The notes: a model not told the origin generated them from the letters alone. A stretch of 64,000 nucleotides of DNA from Burkholderia lata (GCF_902499335.1 NZ_CABVQK010000008.1:186001-250000), one strand, 5' to 3'; positions 34,172 to 44,029 are shown, counted from the stretch's first letter. Made by a program: numbers and translations.

Positions 34172-35764
34172 ATGCAACTCACAGGTCAGCTCCTGATCGG
34201 CCAGTCCGCCGTCGCCGGACAGAACGGCACCCTCCACGCGATCGCCGCCGCAACCGGCGAGCGGCTCGAACCCGCCTTCGGCGGCGCGAGCCTGCACGAC
34301 CTGGAGACGGCCTGCGCACTCGCCGACGATGCATTCGACACGTATCGCGAAACGTCGCTCGAGGCCCGCGCCGCGTTTCTCGACGCGATCGGCCGCCACA
34401 TCATGGCGCTCAGCGACGACCTGATCGAGCGCTGCGTCGTCGAAACGGGCCTGCCGCGCGCCCGCATCGAAGGCGAGCGCGGCCGCACCGTCGGCCAGCT
34501 CGCGCTGTTCGCGTCGCTCGTGCGCGACGGCGGCTTTCTCGATGCGCGGATCGATCCGGCGCGCCCCGAGCGCAAGCCGCTGCCGCGCGTCGACCTGCGC
34601 CTGCGCAACGTCGCGGCCGGGCCCGTCGCCGTGTTCGGCGCGTCGAACTTCCCGCTCGCGTTCTCGGTCGCCGGCGGCGATACCGCATCGGCGCTCGCGG
34701 CCGGCTGCCCGGTGATCGTCAAGGCGCATTCGGCGCACCCGGGCACGTCGGAGCTCGTCGGCCGCGCGATCCAGCAGGCCGCGCGCGAATGCGGGATGCC
34801 GGCCGGCGTGTTCTCGCTGCTGTTCGACGCGTCGCGCGAGATCGGCCAGGCGCTCGTCGCCGATCCGCGCATCAAGGCGGTCGGCTTCACCGGCTCGCGC
34901 CGCGGCGGCGTCGCGCTGATGCACATCGCGGCCACGCGCCCCGAGCCGATTCCCGTCTATGCGGAAATGAGCTCGATCAATCCCGTGCTGCTGTGTCCCG
35001 CCGCGCTCGACGCGCGCCATGATGCGATCGCGCCGCAGTTCGTCGCGTCGCTCACGCTCGGCGCCGGCCAGTTCTGCACGAACCCGGGCCTCGTGCTCGC
35101 GGTCGACGGGCCCGCCCTGCGCGCGTTCGAGGAAACGGCCGCGGCTGCGGTGCGTGCGGCGCCCGCGCAAACGATGCTGACGCCGCACATCCACGCCAGC
35201 TACGAACAAGGTGTCGCGGCGCTGCGCGATCACGCTGCGGTCGAACTGCTCGCGCAAGGCGCGGAAGGCAATCGCCTGCAGGCCCGCGCCGCACTGTTCG
35301 CAACCTCGGCCGACGCCTTCATCGCGCATCCCGAGCTGCGCGACGAAGTGTTCGGCCCCGCTTCGCTGATCGTCCGTTGCCCGGACGTCGGCACGCTGCA
35401 TCGCGTGCTGAAGTCGCTCGAAGGCCAGCTGACGATCGCCGCGCATCTCGCCGACGGCGACGCCGCACTGTTCGCCGCGCTGCGACCGTTGCTCGAGCGC
35501 AAGGCCGGCCGCATTCTCGTCAACGGCTTCGGCACGGGCGTCGAGGTCGGTCATGCGATGGTGCACGGCGGCCCGTTCCCGGCCACGTCCGACACGCGCA
35601 CGACGTCCGTCGGCGCGCGCGCGATCGAGCGCTTCCTGCGCCCCGTGTCGTATCAGGACCTGCCGGATGCGCTGCTGCCGGACGAGATCCGCAACGACAA
35701 CCCGCTGAACGTGCCGCAACGCATCGACGGCGTGCCGGCGCCGCGGGAGGCGAACCATGTCTGA
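34172..35764 (+). CDS. lhpG: 2,5-dioxopentanoate (alpha-ketoglutarate semialdehyde) dehydrogenase
   Basis: A 530-residue aldehyde dehydrogenase oxidising 2,5-dioxopentanoate to 2-oxoglutarate with NAD(P)+. Catalytic Cys302 (GAGQFCTNPG), general base Glu265 (YAEMSS) and cofactor Lys184 are present; FGASNFPLAFSVAGGD and TGSRRGG are typical of the KGSADH subclass. It is the final hydroxyproline step. A strong terminator lies just before its start, and its 3' end overlaps the next gene by 8 bp. Confidence 0.9.
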   Translation: MQLTGQLLIGQSAVAGQNGTLHAIAAATGERLEPAFGGASLHDLETACALADDAFDTYRETSLEARAAFLDAIGRHIMALSDDLIERCVVETGLPRARIEGERGRTVGQLALFASLVRDGGFLDARIDPARPERKPLPRVDLRLRNVAAGPVAVFGASNFPLAFSVAGGDTASALAAGCPVIVKAHSAHPGTSELVGRAIQQAARECGMPAGVFSLLFDASREIGQALVADPRIKAVGFTGSRRGGVALMHIAATRPEPIPVYAEMSSINPVLLCPAALDARHDAIAPQFVASLTLGAGQFCTNPGLVLAVDGPALRAFEETAAAAVRAAPAQTMLTPHIHASYEQGVAALRDHAAVELLAQGAEGNRLQARAALFATSADAFIAHPELRDEVFGPASLIVRCPDVGTLHRVLKSLEGQLTIAAHLADGDAALFAALRPLLERKAGRILVNGFGTGVEVGHAMVHGGPFPATSDTRTTSVGARAIERFLRPVSYQDLPDALLPDEIRNDNPLNVPQRIDGVPAPREANHV

Positions 35765-36779
35765 GCCGATCGCCGAAGTCGTCCTGTCGCTCGATGAAGT
35801 CCACGCGCTCGCGCTGCGCGTGCTGACGCACAACGGGATGTCCGATGCCCATGCGCGGGCCATCGCCAACGTGATCGCGCAGGGCCAGCGCGACGAATGC
35901 CATTCGCACGGCGTGTACCGGCTGCTCGTCTGCGTGCGTTCGCTCAAGAAGGGCAAGGTCGATCCGCAGGCCGTGCCGACGCTGCGCCGGCTGTCGTCGT
36001 CGATCGTCTCGGTCGACGCGCATCGCGGCTTTTCGCTGCTGAGCTTCGAAACGGGCCTGCCCGTGCTCGTCGAGATGGCGAAGCAGCACGGCATCGCCGC
36101 CATGACGATCAACCATTGCTACCACTTCTCCGCGCTGTGGCCGGAAGTCGAGGCGATCGCGGCCGAGGGGCTGGTCGGCATCGCGATGAACCCGAGCCAT
36201 AGCTGGGTTGCGCCGGAAGGCGGCAAGGAGCCGGTGTTCGGCACGAACCCGATCGCGTTCGCATGGCCGCGCCCGGGCGGCGTGCCATTCGTGTTCGATT
36301 TCGCGACGAGCGCGATCGCGCGCGGCGACATCGAGCTGCATGCGAAGCAAGGCAAGGCGATCCCGCCGGAATGGGCAATCGACGCCGAAGGCCGGCCGAC
36401 CACCGATCCGAAGGCCGCGCTGCAAGGCGCGATGCGTACGTTCGGCGGCCACAAGGGTTCGGCGCTCGCGGCGATGGTCGAACTGCTCGGCGGCGCGCTG
36501 ATCGGCGACATGACGAGCCGGGAATCGATGGACTTCGACGAAGGCGTCGGCGCGACGCCGTGCCACGGCGAACTCGTGATCGCGTTCGACCCGAAGGTGT
36601 TCCTCGGCGACGAACTCGACACGGGGCTCGCGCGCGGCGAGCGGATGTTCGAATCGATCGTCGCGCAGGGTGCGCGGCTGCCGTCGCAACGCCGCTTCGA
36701 CGCCCGCGCGCGCAGCATCGCGAACGGCGTGCGGATTCCGAAGGCGCTGTACGACGAGATCCTGACGCTGCTCGACTGA
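35757..36779 (+). CDS. Ldh-family imine reductase: delta-1-pyrroline/piperideine-2-carboxylate reductase
   Basis: A 340-residue NAD(P)H-dependent reductase of the malate/L-lactate dehydrogenase (Ldh2) fold. It carries DECHSHGVYRL with catalytic His51, a NHCYHFSALWPEVE loop, FGTNPIAFAWP and GHKGSALAAMVELL. Homologues reduce 1-pyrroline-2-carboxylate to L-proline and occur in hydroxyproline clusters, where they deal with the imine formed from proline or trans-3-hydroxyproline. It starts inside the end of the dehydrogenase gene, showing tight coupling. Confidence 0.85.
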   Translation: MSEPIAEVVLSLDEVHALALRVLTHNGMSDAHARAIANVIAQGQRDECHSHGVYRLLVCVRSLKKGKVDPQAVPTLRRLSSSIVSVDAHRGFSLLSFETGLPVLVEMAKQHGIAAMTINHCYHFSALWPEVEAIAAEGLVGIAMNPSHSWVAPEGGKEPVFGTNPIAFAWPRPGGVPFVFDFATSAIARGDIELHAKQGKAIPPEWAIDAEGRPTTDPKAALQGAMRTFGGHKGSALAAMVELLGGALIGDMTSRESMDFDEGVGATPCHGELVIAFDPKVFLGDELDTGLARGERMFESIVAQGARLPSQRRFDARARSIANGVRIPKALYDEILTLLD

Positions 36780-37063
36780 TGGCAAGGCGCGGGGCCGGAT
36801 CGCGTATCCATCGCCGATCGATGCGCGATCCGGCCATCTCCCTGGACGGTCACACGGGCATCGTGCAGCCACGCGCGGGTGCCGCGCCGGGCACACCGCA
36901 CATGCCCGTTGCCGGCCCCATGGGCGCCACGCCCGCGGCGGCTGTGGGATAATCGCCCGGTTTGCCCTGGGCGCAGCTCAAGAGGTTGTTCGCACGGGCG
37001 CGAGAGAGGCCTTTATTCCCCGTGCCTCCACCCTTTTCCCGCGATATTTCTTCAGCAACGACA

Positions 37064-38923
37064 ATGCCCACTTACCGTTCCAAAACCTCCACCGCTGGCC
37101 GCAACATGGCTGGTGCGCGCTCGCTGTGGCGCGCCACCGGCATGAAAGACGACGATTTCTCGAAGCCGATCATCGCGGTCGTCAACTCGTTCACGCAGTT
37201 CGTGCCGGGGCACGTGCACCTGAAGGATCTCGGCCAGCTCGTCGCACGCGAGATCGAGGCTGCCGGCGGCGTCGCGAAGGAATTCAACACGATCGCGGTC
37301 GACGACGGCATCGCGATGGGCCACGACGGCATGCTGTATTCGCTGCCGAGCCGCGACATCATCGCCGACTCGGTCGAATACATGGTGAACGCGCATTGCG
37401 CGGACGCGATGGTCTGCATCTCGAACTGCGACAAGATCACGCCGGGGATGCTGATGGCCGCGATGCGCCTCAACATTCCGGTGATCTTCGTGTCCGGCGG
37501 CCCGATGGAAGCGGGCAAGACGCGCCTCGCGAACCCGGTCACCAAGGCCATCGAAGTGAAAAAGCTCGACCTCGTCGACGCGATGGTGATCGCGGTCGAC
37601 CCGTCGTACTCCGACGCCGAAGTCGCCGAAGTCGAACGCTCGGCCTGCCCGACCTGCGGCTCGTGCTCGGGCATGTTCACCGCGAACTCGATGAACTGCC
37701 TGACCGAAGCGCTCGGCCTGTCGCTGCCCGGCAACGGCACGGTGGTGGCCACGCACGCCGATCGCGAGCAACTGTTCAAGCGCGCCGGCCGCCGCATCGT
37801 CGAACTCACGCGCCAGCACTACGAGCAGGACGACGAACGCGTGCTGCCGCGCTCGGTGGGCTTCAAGGCGTTCGAGAACGCGATGACGCTCGACATCGCG
37901 ATGGGCGGCTCGACCAACACGATCCTGCACCTGCTGGCGATCGCGCAGGAAGCCGGCATCGACTTCACGATGAAGGACATCGACCGCCTGTCGCGCGTCG
38001 TGCCGCAGCTGTGCAAGGTCGCGCCGAACACGAACAAGTACCACATCGAAGACGTGCACCGCGCAGGCGGCATCATGGCGATCCTCGGCGAGCTCGACCG
38101 CGCGGGCAAGCTGCACACCGACGTGCCGACCGTGCACACGCCGTCGCTGAAGGACGCACTCGACCAGTGGGACATCGTCCGCACGCAGGACGAAGCGGTC
38201 CGCACGTTCTACCAGGCCGGCCCGGCCGGCATCCCGACGCAGGTCGCGTTCAGCCAGAACACGCGCTGGCCGAGCCTCGACCTCGACCGCGCCGAAGGCT
38301 GCATCCGCTCGTACGAGCATGCGTTCTCGAAGGAAGGCGGCCTCGCGGTGCTGACGGGCAACATCGCGCTCGACGGCTGCGTGGTGAAGACGGCCGGCGT
38401 CGACGAGAGCATCCTCGTGTTCGAAGGCACGGCGCACGTGACCGAATCGCAGGATGAGGCAGTCGAAAACATCCTGAACGACAAGGTCAAGGCGGGCGAC
38501 GTGGTGATCGTGCGCTACGAAGGCCCGAAGGGCGGCCCCGGCATGCAGGAAATGCTCTACCCGACCAGCTACATCAAGTCGAAGGGCCTCGGCAAGGCAT
38601 GCGCGCTGCTGACGGACGGCCGCTTCTCGGGCGGTACGTCGGGCCTGTCGATCGGCCATTGCTCGCCGGAAGCGGCAGCGGGCGGCGCGATCGGCCTCGT
38701 GCGCGACGGCGACAGGATCCGCATCGACATCCCGAACCGCACGATCGACGTGCTGGTGTCGGACGAGGAACTGGCGCGCCGCCGCGAAGAGCAGAACGCG
38801 AAGGGCTGGAAGCCGGTGCAACCGCGTCCGCGCAAGGTGTCGGCCGCGCTGAAGGCCTACGCGAAGCTGGTCATGTCCGCCGACAAGGGTGCCGTGCGCG
38901 ACCTGTCGCTGCTCGACGACTGA
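37064..38923 (+). CDS. ilvD: Dihydroxy-acid dehydratase
   Basis: A 619-residue iron-sulfur dehydratase of isoleucine/valine/pantothenate synthesis. Cluster cysteines include Cys122 (ISNCDKIT) and Cys195 (CPTCGSCSGMF). NSFTQFVPGHVHL, the GGSTNT motif and GRFSGGTSG mark the E. coli-type IlvD. The start MPTYRSKTS is the conserved N-terminus. It has its own 284-bp upstream region containing GATAAT (36948-36953), a possible -10 element, and a classic terminator downstream. Confidence 0.96.
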   Translation: MPTYRSKTSTAGRNMAGARSLWRATGMKDDDFSKPIIAVVNSFTQFVPGHVHLKDLGQLVAREIEAAGGVAKEFNTIAVDDGIAMGHDGMLYSLPSRDIIADSVEYMVNAHCADAMVCISNCDKITPGMLMAAMRLNIPVIFVSGGPMEAGKTRLANPVTKAIEVKKLDLVDAMVIAVDPSYSDAEVAEVERSACPTCGSCSGMFTANSMNCLTEALGLSLPGNGTVVATHADREQLFKRAGRRIVELTRQHYEQDDERVLPRSVGFKAFENAMTLDIAMGGSTNTILHLLAIAQEAGIDFTMKDIDRLSRVVPQLCKVAPNTNKYHIEDVHRAGGIMAILGELDRAGKLHTDVPTVHTPSLKDALDQWDIVRTQDEAVRTFYQAGPAGIPTQVAFSQNTRWPSLDLDRAEGCIRSYEHAFSKEGGLAVLTGNIALDGCVVKTAGVDESILVFEGTAHVTESQDEAVENILNDKVKAGDVVIVRYEGPKGGPGMQEMLYPTSYIKSKGLGKACALLTDGRFSGGTSGLSIGHCSPEAAAGGAIGLVRDGDRIRIDIPNRTIDVLVSDEELARRREEQNAKGWKPVQPRPRKVSAALKAYAKLVMSADKGAVRDLSLLDD

Positions 38924-38977
38924 CAGGGGTAGCTCGACCGGCTGCCTGCAACACGCAGCCGGTCAGCCCGATCCAGA

Positions 38978-39003
38978 AGCCGCTCTCCGGAGCGGCTTTT
39001 TTT
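38978..39003 (+). terminator. Intrinsic terminator of ilvD
   Basis: An 8-bp stem AGCCGCTC/GAGCGGCT with tetraloop TCCG is followed by an unbroken run of Ts. A textbook rho-independent terminator 55 bp after the ilvD stop. Confidence 0.93.
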
Positions 39004-39034
39004 CGTCCGGCGCCGGCAGATTGCGCCGGCATCG

Positions 39035-39841
39035 TCAGTGACGGAGTTCTTCCGGACCGCCGCCTCCGCCACCGCCGTGGCTTCCGCCGCCGTTCCCGCC
39101 GCCTTGCGGCCGCGCACCGCTGTAACCCCCGCCGCCACCGCTCGGGCGCACCTGCGCGGGCATCGTGCGGACCTCGCCGCCCGGTGCGGGAGGCGGGCGC
39201 ATGACGGCCGGCGGTGGCCCTGCCGGACGCGCATTGCCGCCTGCACCCGGCATCGGCGCAGGCGCAGCCGGCGGCTGCGTGCGGATCGCGCCGTTCCAGC
39301 CGCCCCGCGCAGCCGACGGTCGTGCATCATGCACGGGCGGCGGACCGCCCGGTGTGACCTGCACCGCCCCGCCCGGTTGCGGGCGTCCCTGTCCCGGCGG
39401 CCTCCCGCCCGGGCCGAGCCGCGGTTCCGCGCGGTGCTCCCACCGGTCGCGGTCATGGAACCACGGCCGGTGACGGTAGTAGCGATCCCAGTACGCGCCG
39501 ATCGCGAACCCGGTGATCGGCACGCCGATGATCGCGCCGTACTCGAGGAGCGGCGCGTATCCGCCCTGGTACGGATAGTCGATCAGTTGCGCGTCGATCC
39601 AGCCGCGCACGCCCGGCAGCGCAACGTCGCACCACGAGTAGTCGCTCAGGCAGCCGAACACGTCCAGCGCGGTGCCCGGCGGAATCTGCGCGACGACCGG
39701 ATAGTCGGGCGCCGGCCCGGCGAACAGTTCGGCCGGCGAGTTCGTGTAGCCGGTGCTCTGCGCCTGCGCAATGCCCGGCGCGGCCGCCAGGCCGAACAGG
39801 GCGACCCACAGGCCGCGAACGATCGTATTCCTCATGCTCAT
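39035..39841 (-). CDS. Secreted SH3-domain protein with Gly/Pro-rich tail
   Basis: A 268-residue exported protein. A signal peptide ends IAQAQ at about residue 28. A bacterial SH3 domain follows (about 30-90: PAELFAGPAPDYPVVAQIPPG then GCLSDYSWCDVALPGVRGW, with two cysteines likely disulfide-linked). A short hydrophobic stretch leads into a low-complexity tail rich in Pro, Gly and Arg, ending GGGGGGGPEELRH. ATGs at 39841 and 39835 both fit the GGGAGAG site. Probable cell-envelope protein; together with the next lipoprotein it may form an operon. Confidence 0.8.
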   Translation of the reverse strand: MSMRNTIVRGLWVALFGLAAAPGIAQAQSTGYTNSPAELFAGPAPDYPVVAQIPPGTALDVFGCLSDYSWCDVALPGVRGWIDAQLIDYPYQGGYAPLLEYGAIIGVPITGFAIGAYWDRYYRHRPWFHDRDRWEHRAEPRLGPGGRPPGQGRPQPGGAVQVTPGGPPPVHDARPSAARGGWNGAIRTQPPAAPAPMPGAGGNARPAGPPPAVMRPPPAPGGEVRTMPAQVRPSGGGGGYSGARPQGGGNGGGSHGGGGGGGPEELRH

Positions 39842-39874
39842 GATGCTCTCCCGCGCGGTGCCGCCGCGCGCCGG

Positions 39875-40312
39875 TCAATGCCGATGCCCGCCCCAGCCGC
39901 CACCCCAGTGGCTGCCGCCCCACGGACGATGCCAGTACCCGCCGCGTCCACGCCAGCCGCCGCCCCAGCCGCCCCAGAAGCCGACCGAGATCGCCGGCGC
40001 GCCCCAGCCGTACCAGCCCGGGTAATACGCGGGGGCATAGTACGGATACGGATAGGGATACGGCGCCGGATAGGCCGGCGCGACGTAGACGGGAGCCGGA
40101 TCGACCACCGGCGGCGCGACCGCCGCCGCAGCCGGGCCCGGCGCAGCGGTGCCCGGTGTAGCCGGCGTGACGGGGATCTCGCGCTGCGTCAGCGTGGCCG
40201 GTGCCGGCGCGTAGTACGGAGCATAGCCATACGGACTCGTGTAATAACAGCCGCCGAGGGTCAGCGTCGTCAATGCGAATACCGCACACCTCGCGGCAGG
40301 AATCGGGGTCAT
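39875..40312 (-). CDS. Small lipoprotein, Tyr/Pro/Gly-rich
   Basis: A 145-residue predicted lipoprotein with lipobox LGGC (Cys22). The mature part is low complexity: alternating Tyr-Pro repeats (YAPYYAPAP, YPAPYPYPYPYY), then Trp/Gly-rich GFWGGWGGGWRGRGG ending in His-rich WGGHRH. The His-rich tail could bind metal, though that is a guess. It lies 33 bp upstream of the SH3-protein gene on the same strand. Confidence 0.75.
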   Translation of the reverse strand: MTPIPAARCAVFALTTLTLGGCYYTSPYGYAPYYAPAPATLTQREIPVTPATPGTAAPGPAAAAVAPPVVDPAPVYVAPAYPAPYPYPYPYYAPAYYPGWYGWGAPAISVGFWGGWGGGWRGRGGYWHRPWGGSHWGGGWGGHRH

Positions 40313-40610
40313 GTCTTGCTCCGGCAGAGTCCGCGCGTCGCCGCCAGGCGCGCGCCTGACTCTAGCTTACGTCCCCTGCAGATTACCGCTGGGTATGATC
40401 GGTTACTTTTTGTTTCCTGCACCGGACGGTCGTGCGGGAATGCCGCGTGCTGGCACGTCTGCCGCGCTCGCGTTGAAGTTTGCGCAAACGCCCTCAACTT
40501 GAACGATGTCAGGCTGGCCGGCGCGGACAGGGGTTCGCGAGCAACCGGCGGCCCGAAACCGGCGGACTTCGGCCCGCCCCGACAGGAACGCGGCTCACGC
40601 CGCCATCGAC

Positions 40611-42146
40611 ATGACTACGCCACGCCCCACTCCCCGGGCGGACACGCCGCTCGATCCGATCATCCAGTTGCTGGCGCTCGCCGGCGAACAGGGTTATCTG
40701 ACCCACGCCGACCTCGTCGACGCGCTGCCGCCCGAAAGCGACAGCCCCGACGCGCTCGACGTCGTGCGCGCCGCGCTCGCCGACATCGGCATCGCCGTGC
40801 TCGACGAGCCGGCCGCGCCTGCGCCGTTCACCGGTGCGGCGCCTGTCGACGTCGATCGCGATGCGCTCGACGAAGGCCGCGCGATGCTCGGCGATCTCGC
40901 ACGCGGCACGAGCGCATCGACCGATCCGCTCGCCCTCTACATGCGGCGCATGCAGGCGGTGCCGCTGCTCACGCGTGAAGGCGAAATCGTGCTGGCGCGC
41001 GAGATCGAGACGGGCCGCCACCAGATCCTGCACGCGCTCGCCGGCCATCCGGCCGCGGTCGACGCGCTGCTTGCGCGTCATCGCGCAACGGCTGCGACCG
41101 GCACTGCCGGATCGTCCGATGACGACGCCGCCGACACGCCCGCGCCGGCCAGCTACGACGCGCTGCAGGCGGCCGTCGCGGCGTTGCGCGACGCGTTGCA
41201 CGCGCACGGCTTCCGTTCGGATGAGTACCGTGACGCGCGCAACCACGTGGCTGCCCTGCTCGGCTCGATCGCGTGGGTCGCACCGGCCGTCGACGACGCG
41301 AGCCGCGTCGTGCGCACGCTCGCGTCCGCGCCGCATGGCACCGCAGCGGACGAAGCCGCCTGCTTCGACACGGTCGCGCGACGGGCACTCGCCGCCGCGC
41401 TCACCGACGGCCAGCATAAGGTGCGTGACGCCACGCGCGCGATGCTCGAGGCGAACCTGCGGCTCGTGCTGTCGATCGCGCGCAAATACATGAACCGCGG
41501 CGTCGACCTGCCCGATCTCGTGCAGGACGGCAGCCTCGGCCTGATGCGCGCGATCGAGAAGTTCGAATACCGGCGCGGGTTCAAGTTCTCGACCTATGCG
41601 ACCTGGTGGATCCGCCAGGCGATCACGCGCGCGGTCGCGGATCGCGCACGCACGATCCGCGTGCCTGTGCACGTCGGCGACCAGTACCAGCGCGTGCAGC
41701 GGCATGCGCTGCGTTTTCGCCAGCGCACGGGCCGCCGGGCGACGCCGGGCGAACTCGCAGCCGAAACCGGCCTCGACGAGGACAAGCTGCGCGCGGTGCT
41801 CGCGCTGCCTGCGGAGCCCGTGTCGCTCGACGCGCCGCTGCCCGACGCGGACACCGGCCTCGTGGAGCTGATCGAGGACCAGACGTCGGCCAGCCCGTTC
41901 GAGCAACTGGCCGACACGCGCATGCGCGAGTGCGTGAGGTCGCTGCTCCGGTCGGTCACGCCGGCCGAGGCCGACGTGCTGCGCCGGCGGTTCGGCCTCG
42001 GCGGCACCGAGCCCGATACCTACGACGCGATCGCGCAGGACGCGGGCATGTCGCGCGAACGCGTGCGGCAGATCGAGAAACGGGCGCTCGCCGCGTTGCG
42101 CACGGCCGCCGAGGCCGAAAACGCCCAGTCGTTCCTCGACGCGTGA
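40611..42146 (+). CDS. RpoD-like group 1/2 sigma factor (second sigma70 paralogue)
   Basis: A 511-residue sigma70. Region 1.1-like N-terminus (DPIIQLLALAGEQGYLTHAD, about 15-70) is followed by region 1.2 (DPLALYMRRMQAVPLLTREGE), a shortened non-conserved region, region 2 (YATWWIRQAITRAVADRART), region 3 and region 4 HTH (MSRERVRQIEKRALAALR). It is shorter than a typical housekeeping RpoD and lacks its long acidic stretch, so I read it as an auxiliary copy. A 14-bp hairpin follows the stop. Its target promoters are unknown. Confidence 0.88.
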   Translation: MTTPRPTPRADTPLDPIIQLLALAGEQGYLTHADLVDALPPESDSPDALDVVRAALADIGIAVLDEPAAPAPFTGAAPVDVDRDALDEGRAMLGDLARGTSASTDPLALYMRRMQAVPLLTREGEIVLAREIETGRHQILHALAGHPAAVDALLARHRATAATGTAGSSDDDAADTPAPASYDALQAAVAALRDALHAHGFRSDEYRDARNHVAALLGSIAWVAPAVDDASRVVRTLASAPHGTAADEAACFDTVARRALAAALTDGQHKVRDATRAMLEANLRLVLSIARKYMNRGVDLPDLVQDGSLGLMRAIEKFEYRRGFKFSTYATWWIRQAITRAVADRARTIRVPVHVGDQYQRVQRHALRFRQRTGRRATPGELAAETGLDEDKLRAVLALPAEPVSLDAPLPDADTGLVELIEDQTSASPFEQLADTRMRECVRSLLRSVTPAEADVLRRRFGLGGTEPDTYDAIAQDAGMSRERVRQIEKRALAALRTAAEAENAQSFLDA

Positions 42147-42159
42147 TCGCATCGAGCGA

Positions 42160-42194
42160 CGCACGGTCGTGCCACTTTCCGGCACGACCGTGCG
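42160..42194 (+). terminator. Very stable 14-bp hairpin after sigma factor gene
   Basis: A perfect 14-bp stem beginning CGCACGGTCG with a 7-nt loop ACTTTCC starts 13 nt after the stop. It has no T-run but extreme stability; probable terminator or 3'-end stabiliser. Confidence 0.65.
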
Positions 42195-42327
42195 CTTCGA
42201 ACCTGTGCTACGTTTGCCATTGACGTGCGTCAAGTTTTCTTCATCGCGTGTCGCGACAATGATGAAAAGCCGACCGGCGCATCGTTCGCCGTGTCCATTC
42301 CGTTTGTGCTTCCCCGGGTCCCTCGCC

Positions 42328-43230
42328 ATGCAGACGAGCGCCAGCCAAACGTACGAGGAAAACCGGCATATCGCGACCTGCCTGCGCGAGGCGGCGCAGC
42401 GGCTGGCTGACCAGGGCGCGAATCCGTACCGGGTCGCCGCATACCGCGCGTCGGCCGGGACGGTCGATACGCTCGACCTCGACATCCGCACACTGTTCGA
42501 ATCCGGCGGCGTCGATGCGCTCGGTATGCTGCCCGAGATCGGCACGGGCGTCGCCCAGGCGATCGCCGAGCTGCTGGTGACGGGACGCTGGCGCCAGCTC
42601 GACCGGCTGTGCGGCGACGCCGAGCGCACCTCCGCGTTCGAAGCGGTGCCGGGCATCGGCCACGCGCTCGCGCTGCGCATTCACGACCTGCTGCACATCG
42701 ATACGCTCGAGGAACTCGAACGCGCGGCCCGCAACGGCCAGCTCGAAACGATCTCGGGCGTCGGCCCGCGGCGGGCGGCCGGCATCCGCACCGCGCTCGA
42801 CGACGTGCTGAGCCGCCGCCGGCGCTGGCAGGGCCACGTGCAGGACGCCGGCCCCGGCACGGAGCCGCCCGTCGAACTGCTGCTCTACATCGACCGCCTG
42901 TACCGCAACAAGGCCGCCGCGGGCGTGTTGCCGACGCCTGGCGTTTTGCAACGCGTCACCGCGCATCGGCGCCCGAACGCGGACGGCTACGTGCCGCTGC
43001 CCGTGATGCACATGACCAAGGGCGGCTGGCATTTCACCGCACTGTGCCTGCATGCCGCGATGCGCACGCCGGAGGCCTCCCGCCCGACGGACTGGGTCTC
43101 GCTCTATTTTTACGACGCCGTGCAATGCGAGCACCAGCGCACCGTCTTCACCGAAACGTACGGCTCGCTCGTCGGCAAGCGCATCGTGCGCGGGCGCGAG
43201 CAGGAATGCCGCGTGTACTACGCCGGATGA
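42328..43230 (+). CDS. Helix-hairpin-helix protein resembling the N-terminus of PolX, with a novel C-terminal domain
   Basis: A 300-residue protein. Residues about 8-170 match the 8-kDa and HhH region of family X DNA polymerases: ANPYRVAAYRASAGTVDTL, LPEIGTGVAQAIAELLVTGR, VPGIGHALALRIHDLL and ISGVGPRRAAGIRTAL. The polymerase palm and PHP nuclease domains of bacterial PolX are missing. The last 120 or so residues (VELLLYIDRLYRNKA onward, with HMTKGGWHFTALCLHA) match nothing I know. The start may also be at 42262. A DNA-gap-binding role is an inference from the HhH part. Confidence 0.75.
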   Translation: MQTSASQTYEENRHIATCLREAAQRLADQGANPYRVAAYRASAGTVDTLDLDIRTLFESGGVDALGMLPEIGTGVAQAIAELLVTGRWRQLDRLCGDAERTSAFEAVPGIGHALALRIHDLLHIDTLEELERAARNGQLETISGVGPRRAAGIRTALDDVLSRRRRWQGHVQDAGPGTEPPVELLLYIDRLYRNKAAAGVLPTPGVLQRVTAHRRPNADGYVPLPVMHMTKGGWHFTALCLHAAMRTPEASRPTDWVSLYFYDAVQCEHQRTVFTETYGSLVGKRIVRGREQECRVYYAG

Positions 43231-43231
43231 A

Positions 43232-44029
43232 TCAGTCGTCGCCGGTTTCGTCGACGTCGAACACAACGCCGAGCAGCGACGCGATCTCGCGACATGCATG
43301 GGTGAGCGCGCGTGTGCGGCGGCCGGAATAGTCTGCCGCGAGATAGAACCAAGTCGAGAACGACTCGTAGTCGGCCGTGCTTTTCCGGTTCGGCACGTCG
43401 AACCAGAACGTCACCATGTAGCCGCCCTTCCAGCGAACCGGAATCACCTGCGTGAGCCGCAGTCTCGTGATTGCGCCGTGGCGGAACCGGAAGCTGTCGT
43501 CGCCGACGCGGAACCCCGACCACGCGCCGTCGTTCGACACGAACACGGTCAACGCTTCGTCCGGTGGCGCGGCGGACACGCCGTCTTCCGGGGCCAGTTC
43601 GGCCGTCGTCACCATCGCCGCGCCCGAACCGTCGCGCCCCGTCTCGACATCCACGTACGCTTCGATCGTCCGCTTCGCGTTGTCGTAGAAGCTGCGCGTG
43701 ACGTCGGGTCGTGCGGTGTCGGCAATCAGCACCAGTTGCTTGAATCGTGCCTGCTCGCCGTATTGAAGCGGCACATCGGGCGCGTCGCCGGGCTCGTCAA
43801 CCGGTTCGTCCTCCAGACTATCGGTCGATACGGGCGGTGCGGTCATGTCAGGCGGTTCAACGCCCCCGCGCCGCCGTTTCACCCAAGCGCTTCCCCACGT
43901 CAGCAGCGCGGTCTGCATCGCCAGCACGGCGGCCATCGTCGCGCACCCGGCGAGAAACCCGTAACGCGGCCCGACCTTCGATGCCGCATACGCGGCAGGA
44001 AGCACATAAAGCACAAGTAAAAACCACAC
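43232..44029 (-). CDS. Membrane-anchored protein of unknown function
   Basis: A 265-residue protein with two N-terminal membrane segments (about 2-20 and 24-46), then a basic stop-transfer RRRGG, an acidic linker (EDEPVDEPGDAPD) and a soluble domain from about 90. I do not recognise the domain; it has aromatic-rich beta segments such as GGYMVTFWFDVPNRK and WFYLAADYSG. Convergent with the PolX-like gene, leaving a single base between their stops. Confidence 0.75.
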   Translation of the reverse strand: MWFLLVLYVLPAAYAASKVGPRYGFLAGCATMAAVLAMQTALLTWGSAWVKRRRGGVEPPDMTAPPVSTDSLEDEPVDEPGDAPDVPLQYGEQARFKQLVLIADTARPDVTRSFYDNAKRTIEAYVDVETGRDGSGAAMVTTAELAPEDGVSAAPPDEALTVFVSNDGAWSGFRVGDDSFRFRHGAITRLRLTQVIPVRWKGGYMVTFWFDVPNRKSTADYESFSTWFYLAADYSGRRTRALTHACREIASLLGVVFDVDETGDD

